Made by a program: the position numbers and the translations under genes. Shown piece after piece: positions 4,644-5,197 of a stretch of DNA of 5,197 nucleotides. Source of the stretch: Pseudomonadota bacterium (GTDB taxonomy: Bacteria > Pseudomonadota > Alphaproteobacteria > Rhizobiales > Hyphomicrobiaceae); NCBI GenBank assembly GCA_023412805.1, contig JAEZRM010000150.1, positions 1 to 5,197 of the forward strand, given 5' to 3'. The stretch's first letter is position 1. Each line of letters begins with the position of its first letter. The notes beneath the pieces are model-generated. The model had not been told where the DNA came from. It saw nothing but the letters and a program-made list of their open reading frames with translations, and searched no databases.

Positions 4644-5197
4644 ATGACCGTAGAGGCATTTCCACTGCATTGGCCAGAAGGCTGGCCGCGGACTCCCGAA
4701 TGGAAGCGGGAGTCGGACGGTCGCTTCGGCGGCAAAACATATGGCCTGACGATGGGCCGCACGCGCGATCAGCTGGTTGCTGAGCTACAGCGCTTGGGCG
4801 TCAAGAGCGTGGTCATTTCAACGAATGTCGCTCTTCGGCAGGATGGTCTGCCCTATGCCAACCAGAAGGCGATCGCTGACCCTGGCGTGGCCGTTTATTT
4901 CGGACTGAAGGACAGGCCACTGGTGATGGCCCGCGATCGCTTCAAGACCTTGGCCGGCAATCTCCGATCCCTGACGCTGGCCATAGAAGCCATGCGGCAG
5001 CTCGAGCGCCATGGCGGCAGCACAATGATGGAGCGTGCCTTTCAAGGCTTTGCAGCCATTGCTCCGCCTGACTGGAAGAAGCCATGGCGGGAAGTGTTCG
5101 ACGTTAAACCCGATTGGAGCGGCGACGTCGCTGCGCTGTACCGGGCGAAGGCTCGTAATCGTCACCCCGACGCGGGCGGCAGCGATACGCTGATGGC
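4644..5197 (+). CDS. J-domain protein of mobile-element type, 3' end cut by window
   Basis: 184 codons are visible, open to the window edge. The start MTVEAFPLHWPEGWPRTP and the body (GVAVYFGLKDRPLVMARD, about 91-108; NLRSLTLAIEAMRQLERHGG, about 113-132) match a family of short J-domain proteins from alphaproteobacterial prophages, plasmids and islands. The family is recognised from memory. Those proteins are about 200 residues long, so probably only 15-25 residues are missing. The J-domain signature HPD is at residues 174-176, in YRAKARNRHPDAGGSD, the part that stimulates Hsp70 (DnaK) ATPase. The large N-terminal domain has no known role. It may bind a client, linking DnaK to remodelling of a replication or recombination complex, but this is inference. 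The gene is 16 bases after the HTH gene with only a weak GAAGAAA ribosome-binding site, which fits an operon with coupling. Confidence 0.9.
   Translation, partial: MTVEAFPLHWPEGWPRTPEWKRESDGRFGGKTYGLTMGRTRDQLVAELQRLGVKSVVISTNVALRQDGLPYANQKAIADPGVAVYFGLKDRPLVMARDRFKTLAGNLRSLTLAIEAMRQLERHGGSTMMERAFQGFAAIAPPDWKKPWREVFDVKPDWSGDVAALYRAKARNRHPDAGGSDTLM

Noticed and set aside
4818..5165. 115-residue minus-strand frame
   Set aside because: Antisense of the J-domain gene, which has clear family signatures and an HPD motif.

Overview
The window looks like accessory chromosomal DNA of an alphaproteobacterium, most likely a Bradyrhizobium-like member of the Hyphomicrobiales. The protein families, the moderate-to-high G+C codon use and the style of the small ribbon-helix-helix and J-domain proteins point that way. 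This is family recognition from memory, not a search result. No rRNA, tRNA, CRISPR array, insertion sequence or complete integrase gene is visible.

Left part (1-338): no gene that can be supported. The segment is rich in inverted repeats, including a 12-bp hairpin at 175-206, and a hairpin at 322-355 folds around the stop codon of the next gene.

Minus-strand module (339-3028): read right to left, it holds a 70-residue ribbon-helix-helix (RHH) DNA-binding protein, a gap of about 160 bases, a small single-pass membrane protein, and a large exported TPR-like protein. The last two overlap by 4 bases (GTGA), so they are almost certainly translationally coupled. The TPR-like protein has a strikingly regular 47-residue tandem repeat. 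Both proteins carry the same short IGG(N/D)V motif bracketed by cysteines, in both cases on the predicted periplasmic side. They probably work together at the outer face of the inner membrane.

Divergent plus-strand gene (3108-3968): a 286-residue protein of unknown function, resembling a family of uncharacterised rhizobial proteins. It is driven from a compact intergenic region shared with the RHH gene. That region has a good sigma70-type promoter, an 8-bp inverted repeat flanking it, and a strong hairpin directly downstream. The gene ends in a convincing intrinsic terminator.

Right part (3969-5197): about 360 bases without a gene, holding candidate regulatory DNA: a TTGGCAT/ATGCCAA inverted repeat and three TGTCAG direct repeats exactly 10 bp apart. 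It precedes a two-gene operon of an AlpA/excisionase-like HTH protein and a J-domain protein that runs off the window. This pair is typical of prophage or integrative-element DNA. The window may therefore sit at the edge of a mobile element whose remaining genes lie to the right.
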